Source of the DNA: an uncultured Bacteroidota bacterium
Lineage (GTDB): Bacteria > Bacteroidota > Bacteroidia > Chitinophagales > Chitinophagaceae
Assembly: GCA_903926855.1 (NCBI GenBank)
Contig: CAIYKV010000135.1
Span: 1-36,727 of the forward strand
Direction: 5' to 3'
Length of the DNA: 36,727 nt
Position numbers and translations under genes: made by a program. The notes under the pieces are model-generated. The model searched no databases. It worked only from the letters and a program-made list of their open reading frames with translations, and had not been told where the DNA came from. Positions 33,425 through 36,727 of the stretch are shown here, in pieces. Numbering within the stretch: position 1 is the first letter of the stretch; each line of letters begins with the position of its first letter.

Positions 33425-33540
33425 TTTGTAGGTTTTACAAAAGAACCACTCTATTGTAAAGTGAATATTAGGTGCATATTAAGTTAGTGTTATGCAATCG
33501 GGAAAAGAAATGCGTAACCAAAGATTTCTGATAGTCTGCA

Positions 33541-34743
33541 TTATTTGAACTTCAAATTCATCGAAATGATATTCGAATTCATTCCATTATTCTTTTCATA
33601 ATGTCCATACCTGAGCTCGAGCATATTCAGGTGTTCTATCCCAAATACTCCTTTTGGAGGGGTTAAGCGAATACCGGTTCCATAAAAATGGCTCGTGAAG
33701 CCAGACAGATCATAATTACTAGTAAAATAAGTATCTGTGGTTTTATGTGCCTGATAAGCTGCAAAATAATCTACGGCAGTCTGCGTATAAAAGCGGTAAA
33801 ATGGGGTAAGAGAAACAAAAGGAGTGAATTTTATAGATGTTTCCAGATTAAAAGTATGTGCTTTTAAACCCCAGTCATCCTGATAGTATCGGTAATATCC
33901 TCTTAGAATGATATTATCCCCGAGGAAATAATTGGCTCGAAATCCAACTGGCAACTTAAATCGTTTTCCAGGAAGATTTTCAACCTTCTCACTATTGTCG
34001 GTAAAATATACTCTGTGGAAAGGAAGCCCCAGATAACCCTGCTGGTAAATCAGGTCAACCAAAAAAGCAAGTTGTAAGCGCGTATTAACGATTTGGGAAT
34101 AAGAAAATGAACTGCCAAAAGTGTTTCTCCCGGCCGTAGCATAATCCTCATGCCTAAGCGCAACACCGCCTGGTCTGAGTTCTATAGGGTAAACGAGTTT
34201 AAGATTATCTAAATAGGTAAATAATTTTGCACTAAACTCTCCGTTTCTATTCTTTGTTTTTTTTGAAAAGTTGATATTGCCGCCCCATGACATATAATCA
34301 AATTCATGTGAGATAGCACCCCCTGCACCAAAGCTGGTCCCTTTTTGTTCATTCTCTACAGTCCAGTTAGCAGAAGGGTAAATTCTTGTATCAGCATGAG
34401 AAGCAGAAGAATTCGCTTTTGAATCGATCATGTCCGAAGAAGCAGAAGTATAATGATCTACCCCCAACTCAAAATCATATGTATTTTTTCTTTTCTTTCT
34501 ATCCCAGTTATAAAACTTGAGTTCAATAGAGTTTGAAATATCTGTCAGTTTTTCAGAACCAATGCCTCCTGTAACTGCGGAATTGTTACCATCCTGGTGA
34601 TAATAACTGGAAATAAAATTGGCTTCTTCAAATGTTAATGCCCGGTTTTTGTATTTGGAAGAATCTACCGTTTTGCTTGTTTGTGAAAAAGCAGCCAGTA
34701 GTCCGATATATAAACCAATGATAGTTAGTGTAAGTTTTCTCAT
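33541..34743 (-). CDS. DUF3570 outer-membrane beta-barrel protein
   Basis: A 400-residue protein with a signal peptide (about 1-20, ending AFSQ) and alternating amphipathic strands throughout (ELKFYNWDRKKRKNTYDFEL; LKLVYPIELRPGGVALRHED; TRLQLAFLVDLIYQQGYLGL; LELRYGHYEKNNGM), ending in a strand NLKFK. This matches DUF3570, predicted as an outer-membrane barrel of unknown function. It is the last gene of a leftward operon with thioredoxin and DUF4266 (gaps of 25 bases each), an arrangement I recall as recurring with an ApbE-type flavin transferase gene; no ApbE is in this window. Start ATG 34743. Confidence 0.85.
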   Translation of the reverse strand: MRKLTLTIIGLYIGLLAAFSQTSKTVDSSKYKNRALTFEEANFISSYYHQDGNNSAVTGGIGSEKLTDISNSIELKFYNWDRKKRKNTYDFELGVDHYTSASSDMIDSKANSSASHADTRIYPSANWTVENEQKGTSFGAGGAISHEFDYMSWGGNINFSKKTKNRNGEFSAKLFTYLDNLKLVYPIELRPGGVALRHEDYATAGRNTFGSSFSYSQIVNTRLQLAFLVDLIYQQGYLGLPFHRVYFTDNSEKVENLPGKRFKLPVGFRANYFLGDNIILRGYYRYYQDDWGLKAHTFNLETSIKFTPFVSLTPFYRFYTQTAVDYFAAYQAHKTTDTYFTSNYDLSGFTSHFYGTGIRLTPPKGVFGIEHLNMLELRYGHYEKNNGMNSNIISMNLKFK

Positions 34744-34768
34744 TACCTTTTTTTACTGATGAAATAGA

Positions 34769-35011
34769 TCAATTGCAACCACAACCTCCACCGCTTTTGC
34801 CAGCGTTGGCACCCGAGGCGCCTTCGCGATAAGATTGAAAACTAAGCTCTGTCTTCTCAACTTTTCGATTGCCTAAAACCATTTCACCATCATTGATCCT
34901 GTTTTTTTGGTATTCTTTTACAGGGGAGCATGCGATCATTAGCAATGCCAGACCTATACTAAAAAGGAATAGAACCGATTTGTGGCCGAATTTGAAATCT
35001 GATTTTCTCAT
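34769..35011 (-). CDS. DUF4266 small lipoprotein with a Cys-rich GCGCN tail
   Basis: An 80-residue lipoprotein. The signal ends in the lipobox MIAC (Cys28). The mature part has SPVKEYQKNRINDGEMVLGN, typical of DUF4266, a short linker, and ends GKSGGGCGCN with two cysteines next to the C-terminus. The frame is open to a GTG at 35035, but the ATG at 35011 gives a proper signal peptide. It stands between the thioredoxin and DUF3570 genes. The function of DUF4266 is unknown; the exposed CxC tail suggests metal binding, covalent cofactor attachment or disulfide exchange with the neighbouring thioredoxin, which is inference. Confidence 0.82.
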   Translation of the reverse strand: MRKSDFKFGHKSVLFLFSIGLALLMIACSPVKEYQKNRINDGEMVLGNRKVEKTELSFQSYREGASGANAGKSGGGCGCN

Positions 35012-35036
35012 GGAATTAAAATTTATAAGTGCCACA

Positions 35037-35498
35037 CTATTCAGGATTTTGTAAAGCAGGCTGGTTGGGGTTCATCGTTTTGGAAATATCGTCAATAAAC
35101 TCGTCTATAGCCATCTTGGGATATCCCTCCCAACTCTTCAATACTTTTCCATCGGCGGTTAACAAAACAGTCAATGGAAATGCTCCAGAACTATTATAAG
35201 TATCTGCGAGTTTATCGTTTTGCTGCTGAAGGGGTTTCGGTAACTGGTTTTTCTTCTGACGAGGGAAATCAGCATTTACCAATACCAGGTTTTTGTCTGC
35301 AAAGGTTTTGAATGCAGGGCTTTCAAATACTTCGCTATGAAGTTTTATGCAAGGGCCACACCAGTCTGATCCAGAAAAACTCAACAAAATTGCCTTATGT
35401 TCTTGCACAGCCTGCTGCTTTGCTTTTTCAAAATTGGTTTCCCAGGTATTGAAGGAGCAACAAAAAATTATCAGAATACTTGCCAAAACGATTCTCAT
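35037..35498 (-). CDS. Secreted thioredoxin-fold protein
   Basis: A 153-residue thioredoxin-family protein with an N-terminal hydrophobic export signal (about 1-15) and active site W46-C-G-P-C50 in FSGSDWCGPCIKLH. The later cis-proline region FPLTVLLTADGK and the helix ending EGYPKMAIDEFIDD are normal. The signal holds two Cys (13, 14), so lipoprotein processing is possible. It is the first gene of the operon thioredoxin-DUF4266-DUF3570, with 25 bases before DUF4266. Likely role: reducing a periplasmic partner, with the Cys-tailed DUF4266 protein the obvious candidate. It is divergent from the terminal phosphotransferase gene; 196 bases hold both leaders without a clear consensus promoter. 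Confidence 0.9.
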   Translation of the reverse strand: MRIVLASILIIFCCSFNTWETNFEKAKQQAVQEHKAILLSFSGSDWCGPCIKLHSEVFESPAFKTFADKNLVLVNADFPRQKKNQLPKPLQQQNDKLADTYNSSGAFPLTVLLTADGKVLKSWEGYPKMAIDEFIDDISKTMNPNQPALQNPE

Positions 35499-35694
35499 GT
35501 GTCTAAAGGTTTAGGTAAAAATAATGTTCTAACGTTGATTAAAATATGAGTTTTATCATATTAACAGGGATTTAGATACCGAATAGCTGCTTTTTGAAGT
35601 TAAAGAAACCTTAATATAGCTGAATGCTTTACTTGAAATTGCCTGTGGGCTTTCACCGCTAAGCTTTATTTTCGCTGTAAACCAACCCAAGTGA

Positions 35695-36727
35695 TGGAAA
35701 AAACGATTGAGGCCATTGGCAAATTATTTGAACAAATAAGGAATACAAAGCCTGATAGAATTGAAAAACTGCCTCAAAGTGGAAGCGATAGGATTTATTT
35801 TCGGATTTATGCAGCGGCAGAGACTTTTATTGCCACCTATAACCTTAACCAACGGGAAACGCAAACCTTTATTTATTTCAGTCGGCATTTTAAAAATGCC
35901 TCATTACCGGTACCCGAAATCCTGGGTGTAAATGAAGAGGATACTGTTTATATACAGGAAGACCTGGGTACAGAATCATTATTGAATAAATTAGAGCAAA
36001 ATGGGCATAATGAATATGTATATGGCCTGTTCCAGAAAAGTCTGTTGGAAATTGCACGACTGCAGGTTTTGGGTGATGCAAACCTGGATTATGATTGGTG
36101 CCTTACGGCCAAAGAATTTGGGAAACAGGCAATCATGAGCGACCTGCTTTATTTCAAATATTATTTTCTGGATACACTCCAGTTGCCTTATGATAAGCAG
36201 GCCATGCTGGATGATTTTGAAGCACTGGCCAGTTATCTTACCCGAACACAGTACAAGTATTTTATGTTTCGGGATTTCCAAAGCCGGAATATTATTGTTA
36301 AAAATGATCAGGTAAGTTTTATTGATTACCAGGGAGGAATGAAAGGAGCATTGCAATATGATGTTGCTTCCTTACTATGGCAGGCAAAAGCTGAATTGAG
36401 TGAGGAATGGAAAAACTCATTGTTGAATTACTATATGGATAGTATTGATGGTTTGCTTGAAAAACCTGTAGATAGAAATACTTTTGTTAGTCAGTATAAC
36501 GGCTATGTATTGATCCGTTTATTACAGGTTATGGGTGCTTATGGATTCAGGGGTTTGTTTGAGCGGAAAGCGCATTTTTTAGCAAGTATACCACTGGCAC
36601 TAAGGAACCTGAAATTTTTTATCCAACATAAAAGAATTGGTATTGTAACACCTGAATTTGATCGTGTATTAGGCTTGGTAGTAACAGATGAAATGATCGC
36701 ACGCTTCGAAACCATTCAGGCAACGGA
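35695..36727 (+). CDS. AmgK-like aminoglycoside/sugar phosphotransferase, 3' end cut by window
   Basis: From ATG 35695 the frame is open to the window edge (344 codons, no stop). The kinase-like fold of the APH group is clear: PQSGSDRIYFRIYA near 27-40, the catalytic loop FMFRDFQSRNIIV with D194 and N199, and the metal-binding D211 in VSFIDYQGG. The RDF form instead of HGD is that of AmgK-type N-acetylmuramate/sugar kinases rather than antibiotic-resistance enzymes. By residue ~330 the kinase domain should be finished, yet the frame continues (VVTDEMIARFETIQAT); in Bacteroidota such proteins often continue into a RapZ-C-like domain, but that part is outside the window. Likely role: cell-wall sugar recycling. 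Partner gene not visible. Confidence 0.8.

Overview
The window looks like chromosome of a Bacteroidota bacterium, most likely Chitinophagaceae or a close relative. The evidence is a SusC/SusD pair, the gliding genes gldE and gldD in the conserved order mutY-ssb-gldE-gldD, AT-rich leaders mostly without Shine-Dalgarno sequences, and several intergenic matches to the Bacteroidota promoter pattern TTTG-N18..22-TAnnTTTG. The genus is inferred from protein style only. I saw no tRNA, rRNA, CRISPR array, insertion sequence or prophage, and no gene-free stretch above 300 bases. The first 271 bases are an AT-rich leader of susC with no gene that I can support.

Left part (1-9.7 kb): a SusC-like TonB-dependent receptor and its SusD-like lipoprotein end at a strong terminator. 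Reading leftwards are an HU/IHF-like DNA-binding protein, a TPR membrane protein, a 31-residue very basic ribosomal-type protein and an RNase G-type endonuclease; two mutually exclusive hairpins lie before the RNase gene. Divergent from these is mutY.

Centre (9.8-23.1 kb): ssb, gldE, gldD, then a cysteine-rich DUF3109 protein with lutB, then a polysaccharide deacetylase-like protein. On the minus strand follow an EamA transporter, purH, a ComEC-type channel, a stand-alone C-terminal half of carbamoyl-phosphate synthase (carB), and a secreted amidohydrolase.

Right part (23.2-36.7 kb): a large AsmA/DUF748-like envelope protein; an ECF sigma factor operon with a small membrane protein and an HMA-fold protein whose CxxC is HPVH; then a probable DNA-damage block made of DUF72, umuC, umuD, two tandem 2H phosphoesterase-like proteins (the second lacking its catalytic residues) and a PA0069-type radical SAM protein. 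A 113-base near-palindrome sits just before the radical SAM gene. The window ends with a secreted phosphatase-superfamily protein, a thioredoxin-DUF4266-DUF3570 operon, and a sugar-kinase-like phosphotransferase cut by the window edge.

Best candidates for undescribed biology are the UmuDC/2H/radical-SAM block with its symmetrical divergent promoter, the thioredoxin/DUF4266/DUF3570 envelope operon, and the sigma-linked HMA-like protein. The split carB, the RNase G leader and the gldE leader are regulatory or structural oddities that can be checked directly.
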